The notes below the pieces were generated by a model. That model searched no databases. It was not told where the DNA came from and worked only from the letters and a program-made list of their open reading frames with translations. Shown here in pieces: positions 14,614 through 22,092 of a stretch of DNA of 64,000 nt (positions are counted from its first letter, which is position 1; each line of letters starts with the position of its first letter). The translations under genes and the position numbers were made by a program. The DNA comes from Sutterella wadsworthensis 2_1_59BFAA (GTDB taxonomy: Bacteria > Pseudomonadota > Gammaproteobacteria > Burkholderiales > Burkholderiaceae_F), in NCBI RefSeq assembly GCF_000297775.1, contig NZ_JH815516.1, positions 133,226 through 197,225 on the forward strand, written 5' to 3'.

Positions 14614-14856
14614 ATGTCGAGTAATGACTACATCTCCCCAAAGACGGCCTTGGCTTATCTTGTCCGTTCCGGCCTTAGCAAGCGAGCAGTCGCAAAGTAC
14701 TGCGATATAACTCCAATGACGCTGTACAGGATTCAGAACGCCCCGGATGGCTTTGCTTTTCGCGAAAGCACGGTGAAGAAAATGCACGATGCGTATACGC
14801 GTAGAGAGCAGGAAATGGCGTCGGACGCCCGTGTTCGCAAGGAGCTCGGGTTATGA
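14614..14856 (+). CDS. Cro-like HTH protein
   Basis: The start at 14614 follows GGAG at a proper distance; longer frames cross the switch region. The 80-residue product contains an HTH at about residues 8-33: PKTALAYLVRSGLSKRAVAKYCDITPMTLYRIQ, followed by a basic helical end. It is divergent from the repressor and overlaps the primase start by ATGA, so it begins the rightward operon. The role as Cro is inferred from position and size; a CII-like activator is the alternative. Confidence 0.75.
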   Translation: MSSNDYISPKTALAYLVRSGLSKRAVAKYCDITPMTLYRIQNAPDGFAFRESTVKKMHDAYTRREQEMASDARVRKELGL

Positions 14857-16880
14857 CCTCGTTCATCCGTGAGAAAGGGCCGAGGCTCGTCGAGACCGGC
14901 TACCCCGTGGTTCCGTTGTCGAAAGGCAAGAAGCATCCGACCACGCCCAACTGGCAGAACTCTCCGCTCACCGCCCAGGCTTGCCGACAGCGGCCGGAGG
15001 GTGAGGGCGTCGGCGTGCTGTGTGGGTACGGCGACACTCCGATCTGCGCCATCGACGTTGACTTTCGCGGAACCGACGCGGAGGCGAAGGCGCTTTTTGA
15101 CGCCCTCTGCAAGGCTTACCCTGCGTGCGCGATGGCCGTTTACCGTGTCGGTCGCGCCCCGAAGTTTGCGCTCCTCTTCAGGGCTGAAGGCCGTTGGCTG
15201 AAGCAGACGACGCTTGAGTACGTCAAGAACGGGGACGAGTCCACGAAGTCTCAGTTGGAGGTTCTGGGCAAGGGGCAGCAGATTGTTCTGTATCACACCC
15301 ATCCGGAAACGGGGCTTCCCTACAGCTACCCGGATGCTTTTTTCTCAGGGGAGCCTGTTGACGTTCCGGCTGCCGAGCTCCCTTTGATGACGTATGAGGG
15401 CGTTCAGACGCTCTGCGACGCATTCGAAAAGTTCGTTGAGAGCAACGGGTGGGCGCCGGTCAAGGGTAGTGAGCGCACGATTGCCGTCGATGCCGATGAG
15501 GCTCTAGCGGAAGAGCTCGTACCGAAGCGCCCGATCGGGCTCACGATCGACCAAATTCGCAAGCTGATGACGCCGAGAGTGGAGTCGTGGGGCTCCTACA
15601 CCCCGTGGTACCAGGACGGCATGCGCATCCATCATGAGACGACTGGGTCGCCAGAGGGGCTTGCCCTCTGGGATGAGCTCAGTCAGCAGGCCGCCAAGTA
15701 CGACGGCTTCGAGGAAGTGGAGAAGAAGTGGGCTACGTTCAATAACCGTGGCCTGCGTTCGCTCACGATGTGGCCGATCGCTCGGGAAGCGCGAATGGTC
15801 ATCGCGAGAGCGGAGGCTTTCACGGAAGACGGGCTTCTGTGCCGTGTGCTTCGCGACTGGGGCGATCACCTCCGCTATGCGCCACAGGCAAAGCGCTGGT
15901 ATTACTTTGAGCCTGCTACGAGGCAATGGGACCGCCTCGGGCCGGAGGCTTCGATCTGCACAAGGATTCGTGACGAGATCTTCAATTCGCTTTTGACAGA
16001 GGAGATCAAGGCAGCGAGGGATGCGGGGGATGAAGCCCGAGAAAAGGCGGCGGCCAAGTTCCAGCTGCGCTGTCTCGACGGCGAGAGCGCCATGTTGGAC
16101 AAGCTCCTGAAGAACCTGACCCGCACGCGTGAGCTCTATGTTGATGAGAACGACATGGACGCGATGGAGGAGTTCATCGCGGTCGAGAACGGACTCGTGA
16201 ACCTGAAGACGAGGGATCTGGTGCCGAATGCACCAGATGCCCTGATGGTGAAGTACTGCAATGTGCGGTACGACCCGAGTGCGGACTGCCCCACCTGGCG
16301 CAAGTGTGTTTCCACATGGTTCGGAAGCGAAGAAGTGGCGTGGTACATGCAGAAGGTGCTTGGCAAGATGCTGGCAGGCCGACCGGATGAGGAGGCATTT
16401 TACCTGCTAATCGGCGACGGAGCCAACGGGAAGTCGAGTTTTCTTGAGACGATCAGCGAGGTGATGGGCGGCTACTCGAAGGCGCTGAGCGATGAGACCG
16501 TCATCGGCCGCAAAGGCACGCCGGCAAGTGGGCATCGTGCGGACATTGTGCGTCTGCAGGGTGCCAGGTTCGTGTACTGCTCCGAGACCGGGAGCGGGGA
16601 GTCTTTCCGCGCAGCGGACTTGAAGCGTATTTCCGGTGGGGACAAGATCTCCGCACGAGGCGCGTATGCCGCCGAGGTGAAGGAGTTTCCCGCCAGATTC
16701 ACGCTTTTCATTGCCACCAATTTTGCGCCGAACATGCAGGGAGCGGACAACGCCATGCGCCGCGGGAGTGTCAGGATTTCTGTGTCTGGGGAGGTTATTC
16801 CAGGGGCAGCCCAACGAGGCTGCCCTTTGTTTTTTGTGATGCAGTATGCCAGACCTGATGCGATAGCGCGGGTAGTCTAA
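14853..16880 (+). pseudogene. Primase-helicase (D5/P4 type), 5' part, split by IS256
   Basis: Phage codons run to 16763 (637 residues), after which the frame reads into the insertion sequence and stops at 16880. The N-terminal PrimPol-type domain shows GVLCGYGDTPICAIDVDF near residues 50-70. The helicase part carries Walker A GDGANGKSS near residues 522-530, then FVYCSETGSGESFRAADLKRISGGD and LFIATNFAPNMQGADNAMRR. Removing the IS and one copy of the 8-bp duplication joins AMRR to RIRLIDFPHDF, a normal P4/D5 motif, and gives an intact protein of about 805 residues with the part at 18262-18768. The lesion should abolish helicase function, so this prophage is probably replication-defective unless the element excises or a host function substitutes. 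Confidence 0.93.
16756..16763. repeat. 8-bp target-site duplication TGCGCCGC (left copy)
   Basis: TGCGCCGC occurs directly before the IS at 16756-16763 and directly after it at 18254-18261. An 8-bp duplication is normal for IS256-family transposition. Its identity on both sides shows one insertion event with no later rearrangement at these ends. Confidence 0.93.
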
Positions 16881-18253
16881 TCATACCCCTTGTCTTACTC
16901 CATGGCACCTGTAAAGCGCTCGCCAAACAGCAGAGCGAACTGAGGCATGGCAGCAGACCACCTGGCTGTAGCACGCTTCCAGGAGGTCGTGAAATTCATG
17001 ATAGCCAGGTAGATCAGCTTCCGGGCTGCGTCCTCACTAGGGAATAGAGTGCGCGTCTTGATCACCTTCCTGACAGCGCGGTTTAGCCCTTCAATCGCAT
17101 TGGTCGTATAGATCAGTGTACGGATCTCTGGCGGGAACTGGAAGAACGGGATCACTTGCGCCCAGGCGCGTTCCCAGATCTGGATGATGGCTGGATACTT
17201 CTTGCCCATGTCCGTGCTTCCAAAACGCTCCAGAGCGCGTTCTGCAGCGTCGGCATCCACTGCCTGGTAGATGGGCTTCAGCTCCTTGCATACGGCCGCC
17301 CTGTCCTTCTGAGAGACGAATGAGGTGGATGCGCGGATAAGGTGGACGATGCAGGTCTGGTGGAGGGTCTGCGGATACACGGTTTCAAGAGCCTCCGTCA
17401 TGCCCTTCAGGCCGTCCGTAACGGCGATGAGGATGTCCTCCACGCCTCGGGCCTTGAGCCCGTTGAACACGCTCGCCCAGAAGCTTGCGCCCTCGTTCTC
17501 GGCGATCCACATGCCCAGAACCTCACGCGTACCGTCCGTGCGAACACCAATCCCGAGATGAACAGCCATGTTCTTTACGGCTGCGCCGCTGCGGATTTTG
17601 ACTCGAAGGGCGTCGAAGAAAGCGACGGGATACACACTTGCGAGCGGGCGATTCTGCCACTCCCGGACGTCCTCAAGCACTCTGTCAGTAACCTTGCTGA
17701 CGTAGTCGGGGCTGATGTCCACCCCGTAGAGGTTGTCGATGAAGGCCTGGATGTCACGGGTGCTCATGCCCCTGGCGTACATGGCGATGATCTGCTCGTC
17801 CATCTTGCCGAACGAGCGGCTGTGCTTGGGCACGATGATCGGGTCGAAAGTGTTCTGTCGGTCGCGCGGAACGCTCAGCGGCAGAGGACCAAACTCGGTC
17901 TTCAGGGTCTTGTGGCTAAAGCCGTTGCGCTTGTTGGAAAGCTGGGGAAGCTCGTCAGCGGCGACCTCTTCAGGAGGCGTTTCAGTGGGCTGACAGCCTG
18001 TGAGATGGGCATCCATTTCTCCCTGCAGCATGGCTTCGACGAAGCGTTGGGAGAAGGTACGGACGGCCTCGGAGAAGGCTTCGGGGCCCAGCGGGCGGCC
18101 CGATGCTCGAAGCTCGGAAACGTACTGGTCGATATGGTTATCGAGGGGGTTGGTGGACTTCTTACGAGAATTGCGTTTGGTATTCGTGTTCATTGGATGC
18201 ACCCGATTGGCGGGCTCCGATTATCCCATGGACACAAAATTTCTGACGCTCTC
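16764..18253 (-). mobile_element. Complete IS256-family insertion sequence (copy 2)
   Basis: The element is 1,490 bp. Its ends form imperfect inverted repeats: GGGAGTGTCAGGATTTCTG at the left and, read inward on the other strand, GAGAGCGTCAGAAATTTTG at the right. It is flanked by TGCGCCGC duplications and carries one transposase gene. It splits the phage primase gene. The first 174 bases are identical to the partial copy at the window's left edge, so both insertions are probably recent. Confidence 0.95.
16895..18193 (-). CDS. IS256 (Mutator) family transposase
   Basis: The protein has 432 residues from the ATG at 18193; a GTG three codons earlier is possible. Mutator-family catalytic residues are visible: Asp in FFDALRVKI, Asp in VTDGLKGM and Glu in TTNAIEGLNR, along with the QTCIVHLIR motif between the second and third. 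The N-terminal part contains GEMDAHLTG, typical of this family. It catalyses transposition of the surrounding element in copy-and-paste fashion. The gene is intact, so the element may still be mobile. It is transcribed against the interrupted primase gene. Confidence 0.96.
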   Translation of the reverse strand: MNTNTKRNSRKKSTNPLDNHIDQYVSELRASGRPLGPEAFSEAVRTFSQRFVEAMLQGEMDAHLTGCQPTETPPEEVAADELPQLSNKRNGFSHKTLKTEFGPLPLSVPRDRQNTFDPIIVPKHSRSFGKMDEQIIAMYARGMSTRDIQAFIDNLYGVDISPDYVSKVTDRVLEDVREWQNRPLASVYPVAFFDALRVKIRSGAAVKNMAVHLGIGVRTDGTREVLGMWIAENEGASFWASVFNGLKARGVEDILIAVTDGLKGMTEALETVYPQTLHQTCIVHLIRASTSFVSQKDRAAVCKELKPIYQAVDADAAERALERFGSTDMGKKYPAIIQIWERAWAQVIPFFQFPPEIRTLIYTTNAIEGLNRAVRKVIKTRTLFPSEDAARKLIYLAIMNFTTSWKRATARWSAAMPQFALLFGERFTGAME

Positions 18254-18261
18254 TGCGCCGC

Positions 18262-18768
18262 CGCATTCGTCTGATCGACTTCCCGCACGACTTCGAGAAC
18301 GATCCCAAGTACCGCGCCATGCGCATCAAGGGGCTGTCGCGGGTGCTTAAGGCGGAGCGCTCGGGCATTTTCAATTGGCTTCTAGAGGGACGAGAGGGCG
18401 AGCTGAAGGAGGGCCTGGCCGTGCCGAAGTCGGTGCAGGACGCGTCGAACGCCTATGTCGACTCGCACGATCTTGTCACCCAGTGGTTCGATGAGCGGTG
18501 CGAGATCGGGCGCCCGGAAAAGGAGAACGATCCGTCGACGAAAGAGTTGTTCGAGAGCTATTGCCAATGGCTTGAGAGCATGAACGAGCCGACGTCCGAT
18601 GCGCGGCCTAGGACGTTGACCGAGCGGCTGAAGAAACTCCTTACCAGGAGGGGGGCGTCGTTTCGATTTCGCAAGAGTCACGGCAAAACCCTGGCAGTTG
18701 GCATTCGACTGAAGAGTGCCGTCGACCTAGACCAGCCCGCTCAAGACGACTTCGAAGACATTCCCTAA
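18262..18768 (+). pseudogene. Primase-helicase, 3' part after the IS
   Basis: The frame resumes directly after the right target duplication with RIRLIDFPHDFENDPKYRA, the arginine-finger region of D5/P4-type helicases, and continues for 168 residues to a TAA at 18768. The rest is a winged-helix-like C-terminal domain (PSTKELFESYCQWLESMNEP) and an acidic tail ending DDFEDIP, like that of the ssDNA-binding protein (PDFTDIP). It has no start codon of its own at the junction; an internal ATG at 18319 gives a short product that would lack the ATPase core. Confidence 0.9.
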
Positions 18769-18776
18769 CCAACCGG

Positions 18777-18814
18777 CCCTCGGCTTCCTTTCCGAAGTCG
18801 GGGGTCTTTTTCCA
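18777..18814 (+). terminator. Likely intrinsic terminator after the primase gene
   Basis: CCCTCGGCTTC pairs with GAAGTCGGGGG, partly by G-U pairs, across a short CTTTCC-type loop, and TCTTTTT follows. It lies between the primase stop and the large terminase start. Confidence 0.65.
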
Positions 18815-18829
18815 TGAGGACAATTTTCT

Positions 18830-20599
18830 ATGAATGAACTGTCAGACGACATTGCCGAAGAGCTGGCGCGAGGGTACGACGACCCTCTGCGCTTCGTGCT
18901 TTGGGCGTTCCCGTGGGGCGAGTCGCCCGAGCTGTCGATCGTACCGCTTCCCGAGCCTTGGGCTTCGAAGTACCCGGGGAGCAAGTTCGGGCCGGACAAG
19001 TGGGCGTGTGAGGTCTTGGACGAGATCGGGCAGCAGGTGCGCGCAAACGGTTTCGACGGGATCCATGCCGTCAAGCCCATACGTCTTGCCGTTGCGTCAG
19101 GCCACGGCATCGGTTCGGATATGTGATGAGCCGTCTGAGTCCTTTTCCGCAGTGGTTCTGCGGGGTACCGAAAGGTGCTAACGGGGAAGCCTCTCTGAGG
19201 TAATCCCGTGGGAAGCCCGAACGATCGGGAACCTGTATCGACTATTCCTCGGAAGGGAAGTAGGGCTGAATTAACCTCAGCTCGAAACGGGACTCCCCGC
19301 AATGCGGGTAAGAGATAGTCAGTGCCTCTGGCGACAGGGGATAAAACGAAATCATTTTTGACAGCCTGCCTCGTGATCTGGATCCTCGCCACTCGTCCGA
19401 ACTGTAAGGGCGTAGTGACGGCGAACACTGCGGCGCAGTTGAAGACGAAGACCTTCGCGGAAATCTCGAAATGGCTGCGCCGATCCATTGTCGCCGACAT
19501 GTTCGAGATCAAGGCGGAGTCCATCGAAGCGAAGGAAGCTCCTGAGTCGTGGCGCGTCGACGCGCAGACGTGTAAGGAAGAAAACTCCGAATCGTTTGCG
19601 GGCCAGCATTCTGCGTCCTCTACGTCCTTTTATGTAATGGATGAGGCCTCAGCCGTCCCCGACGTGATTTGGGAAGTGGCGGAAGGCGGTCTGACCGACG
19701 GTGAGCCGATGATGTTCGTGTTCGGCAATCCGACGAGAAACACAGGGCGTTTCCGCGAATGCTTCGGGAAGCGCAAGAACGTCTGGAGCACTCGTCAGAT
19801 TGACAGCCGAAGTGTGTTCATCACGAACAAGGAGCAGATGGAGGAGTGGCGCAAGGAGTATGGCGAGGACTCGGACTTCTTCAAGGTGCGTGTGAAGGGT
19901 GAGTTCCCGAGTCAGTCCGACAAGCAGTTCATCCCGTCGGGCCTTGTGATGGAGGCGGCGATGCGAGACATGCCGCACAACGGGGCGACGTGCGCGATCA
20001 TCGGCGTGGACGTGGCGCGCTTCGGTGATGACGACAGCGTGATCTACACGCGCATCGGCAGGGGTTGGCTCCCGATCAAGCGCTTCAAGGGGCTCTCCAC
20101 AACGCAACTCGTGGCCAAGGTGAAGCAGCACTTCGACGAAGTGAGGGCGCTCGGGTTCCCGAGAGACCGCATCTACATCAACGTGGACGAGGGCGGTGTT
20201 GGCGGCGGTCCGAAGGACCAGCTTCGCGACGACGGGTACCCCGTGCGCGGCATCCAGTTCGGTGCGGGTGCGGACGATCCGAAGACGTACGCCCGTCTCC
20301 GTGAAGAGATGTGGGGGAGGATGAAGCTCTGGCTGATGGACGGCGGGACGATCCCGAACGATCAGGGCCTGATCGACGACTTGACGGCGCCCGAGTACGA
20401 CATCCTGCCTGGCGGGCAGATCAAGCTCGAGTCGAAGAAGGACATGAAGAAGCGCGGCATGCCGTCTCCAGACAGCGCAGACGCGCTTGCGCTTACCTTC
20501 GCATACAGGATCGAGGAGTACATCCCGTTCGCGGAGCTCGAGTACCGCAACCGCAGATCGGGGAGGCGGGACTACGACCCCTTCGCCTGTCTGAAGTAA
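18830..20599 (+). CDS. Terminase large subunit, two exons split by a group I intron
   Basis: Exon 1 is 18830-19114 and exon 2 is 19349-20599; joined they encode 511 residues, a normal size for phage large terminases. The splice restores GHGIG-KSFLT, the Walker A motif, with Gly95 from exon 1 and Lys96 from exon 2. Walker B is FYVMDEAS, with Asp193 and Glu194. The nuclease domain starts with IIGVDVARFGDDDS (Asp316) and ends with an SPDSADALALTFAY motif. Without splicing translation stops at 19124-19126 after three intron codons, giving a dead fragment; an unrelated ATG at 19322 inside the intron opens the frame of exon 2. The protein is the packaging motor and headful nuclease. It starts after AGGA nine bases upstream. 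Confidence 0.93.
19115..19348 (+). ncRNA. Group I intron (subgroup IA-like), 234 nt, no ORF
   Basis: Exon 1 ends in U (GGU) and the intron ends in G, the group I rule at both splice sites. P1 can form between exon CGGU and intron GCCG near 19131. A perfect P2 hairpin is CCGCAG/CTGCGG at 19147-19163. The core GCTAACGGGGAAGCCTC and TAATCCCGTG (19178-19210) closely resembles the P4-P5 core of the T4 td intron. P5 is CCTC/GAGG and P6 is CCCGA/TCGGG. P7 is exact, GACTAT at 19240-19245 with ATAGTC at 19315-19320. P8 is CCCGC/GCGGG at about 19296-19308. There is no homing endonuclease gene. The call is strong from structure; self-splicing is not tested. Confidence 0.94.
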
Positions 20600-20600
20600 T

Positions 20601-20611
20601 GGGTGCATGAG
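20601..20611 (+). promoter_or_regulatory. GGGTGCATGAG element, copy 1
   Basis: GGGTGCATGAG begins two bases after the terminase stop codon. Upstream AAGTAAT and downstream GCGTG are also shared with other copies. The element recurs at 23803, 29950 and 38940, each at the head of a late gene block. It may be a phage-specific promoter core or an RNA processing site. Confidence 0.65.
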
Positions 20612-20647
20612 ACTAAGCTCGCGTGGTTTGATTGACCCTAGAAAAAC

Positions 20648-20683
20648 GAAAGCCGCCAGAAGGTGAAGATTCTGACGGCTTTC
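20648..20683 (+). terminator. Hairpin after element copy 1
   Basis: GAAAGCCG (20648-20655) pairs with CGGCTTTC (20676-20683), and CAGAA pairs with TTCTG inside it, leaving one C-A mismatch and an 8-base loop. Only TAGGATT follows, so it is a weak terminator at best. The same outer stem and mismatch occur at 23853-23886. Confidence 0.6.
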
Positions 20684-20708
20684 TAGGATTCTCATAAGGA
20701 ACGGGCTT

Positions 20709-20942
20709 ATGAATGTCTTAGGGTTGATTTTACCTGACGAATTGGTGTTGAGCATAGCAATGATGGCTTTTTCTGACCTACCTGCGCACGTGCAGGTTCT
20801 GTTGGCACTTGTGGGCGTTTTACTCGCCACATGGGTTGCCGCGCGCGTCATAGACCTTTACGACTATCTGCGCTGTGGTTCTGCGAAGCGTCAGGAGATT
20901 CGGAACAGCCGCCGCTGGTTCAAGCAGTGGAGGGGGCAATGA
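20709..20942 (+). CDS. Small phage membrane protein, 77 aa
   Basis: The start is preceded by AAGGAACGGGCTT. A hydrophobic region spans about residues 15-50 with a central LLALVGVLLATWVAARVI segment, and the C-terminus is basic (RNSRRWFKQWRGQ). The ATG of the next gene overlaps its stop (ATGA). It begins the late block behind the first GGGTGCATGAG element. Holin, spanin-like or structural roles are all possible; no family is recognised. Confidence 0.65.
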   Translation: MNVLGLILPDELVLSIAMMAFSDLPAHVQVLLALVGVLLATWVAARVIDLYDYLRCGSAKRQEIRNSRRWFKQWRGQ

Positions 20943-21394
20943 TTACGTATCAGGAGCTGTCGTTCGGTGAACTTTACGATCTGGACGGCTGGGCGGACTG
21001 GGTGACGGAGTACATCAACGAGACGGCCAACCCTGCCATTGGTGCGGCCGAGGCGCAGGTGTCCCGCTATGCCGCGCTCGACAAGGGCGGTCAGCTCCGC
21101 TGCGTGGCCGTGCTTGACGACGGGCGCCTTGTTGGCGCGGCCGCGCTTCTCGTCACGCAGTCCCAGCACTACCCGTTTCCTCTCGTCGGCGTTGATGCCT
21201 TCTACCTCCGCAAGGCATGGCGCCGTGGGCGTACGGGGCTTGATCTTCTCGGGTGCGCCAAGGCGGTTGCCGCGAAGGAAGGCGCTCCAGGCTTCACCTT
21301 CATGGCGCCGCCGGGGTCGGCGTTCGACAAGCTGTGCGATCGTCTCGGCATGACGCACACGCACAACTGCTACTGGTGCAAGTGCGATGAATGA
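20939..21394 (+). CDS. GNAT-like acetyltransferase-fold phage protein
   Basis: The start at 20939 was chosen because it overlaps the previous stop and follows GGAGGGGG; a longer frame is an artefact. The 151-residue product has a GNAT-like order: AVLDDGRLVGAAALLV (strand 4), then FPLVGVDAFYLRKAWRRGRTGLDLLGCAKAVAAKEGA, where the RxGxTG-type segment resembles the acetyl-CoA pyrophosphate loop, and a last strand near FTFMAPPGSAFDKLCDRLGM. Such proteins occur between terminase and portal genes in BPP-1-like phages. Its substrate is unknown. Confidence 0.7.
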   Translation: MITYQELSFGELYDLDGWADWVTEYINETANPAIGAAEAQVSRYAALDKGGQLRCVAVLDDGRLVGAAALLVTQSQHYPFPLVGVDAFYLRKAWRRGRTGLDLLGCAKAVAAKEGAPGFTFMAPPGSAFDKLCDRLGMTHTHNCYWCKCDE

Positions 21395-21803
21395 TCTTGC
21401 GACACGAGCCGCGGCTGTGGAAGCCCTCGGGCAGGCGCTTGAGGCGGAGTTCCCGCCGATCCACATCGAGACGGAGCACCACCTTCATGCGGGTATGTAT
21501 TCCCGCACGGTCTACGTCCCGAAAGGCGCGGCGGTCGTGGGGCTCACAGTCAAGGTACCGACGCAGTTGATCTGCTGCGGGCACTTCAGAATCACGGATG
21601 GGGGCGTCACGAAGGAGCTTCGCGGCGTCCATATCCTCGACGGCATGGCGGGGCGAAGAGCCGCTGTCTATGCCCTCGAAAACTCGTCCTTCACCATGTG
21701 CTTCGCGACGGATGCGAAGACTGTGGAGGAGGCAGAAAACGAATTTACTGATGAGCCCGATCGGCTCTTAACTCGAAAGGAGAATCTCTTATGTCAGGAG
21801 TAG
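21387..21803 (+). CDS. Phage protein with a beta-rich, cupin-like core
   Basis: The 138-residue product overlaps the acetyltransferase-like gene. Residues 27-75 (HIETEHHLHAGMYSRTVYVPKGAAVVGLTVKVP, then GHFRITDGG) form a beta-rich stretch with histidines resembling small cupin-like phage proteins found upstream of portal genes. The C-terminal part is helical and acidic. The role is unknown. The gene overlaps the next one by 13 bases. Confidence 0.65.
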   Translation: MNDLATRAAAVEALGQALEAEFPPIHIETEHHLHAGMYSRTVYVPKGAAVVGLTVKVPTQLICCGHFRITDGGVTKELRGVHILDGMAGRRAAVYALENSSFTMCFATDAKTVEEAENEFTDEPDRLLTRKENLLCQE

Positions 21804-22090
21804 CAGTTGCCGTTGGCGTAACCGCGGCGTCCATCGGCGCCTCCATGTACAGCGCCAACAAGCAGGACAAGGCGCAGCGCCGCGCCGCCGATCAGCAGGC
21901 CAAGGCGGCCGCCGAGGCGAAGAAGCAGCAGGAGATGGAGTTCAACAAGGCCAACCAGAACGAGGTCGACATTAGCGGCATCATGGGCCAGAATCAAGGC
22001 GGCGGAAGTGCCACGATGATTACGGGTCCGGGCGGCGTCGGCAAGAATGATCTTCTGCTTGGCGGCGGCTCCTCTCTTCTGGGAGGCTAA
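21791..22090 (+). CDS. Small phage protein, hydrophobic N-terminus and coiled coil
   Basis: The 99-residue product starts MSGVAVAVGVTAASIGASMYSANKQDKAQ, a hydrophobic glycine/alanine segment followed by an alanine/lysine-rich helix to about residue 55, and ends in glycine-rich repeats (GGGSSLLGG). An AAAGGAGAATCTCTT ribosome binding site precedes it. The layout is like that of minor virion proteins found beside portal genes in podoviruses. No exact function is recognised. Confidence 0.65.
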   Translation: MSGVAVAVGVTAASIGASMYSANKQDKAQRRAADQQAKAAAEAKKQQEMEFNKANQNEVDISGIMGQNQGGGSATMITGPGGVGKNDLLLGGGSSLLGG

Positions 22091-22092
22091 TC

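Noticed and set aside
1-16763. Inversion of the early segment between the two facing IS copies
   Set aside because: The right copy still has identical 8-bp duplications on both sides and the primase frame rejoins exactly across it, so that end has not recombined.
19322-20599. A separate 425-residue terminase gene starting at ATG 19322
   Set aside because: The first nine codons lie in the intron; only splicing at 19114/19349 restores Walker A and a full-length protein.
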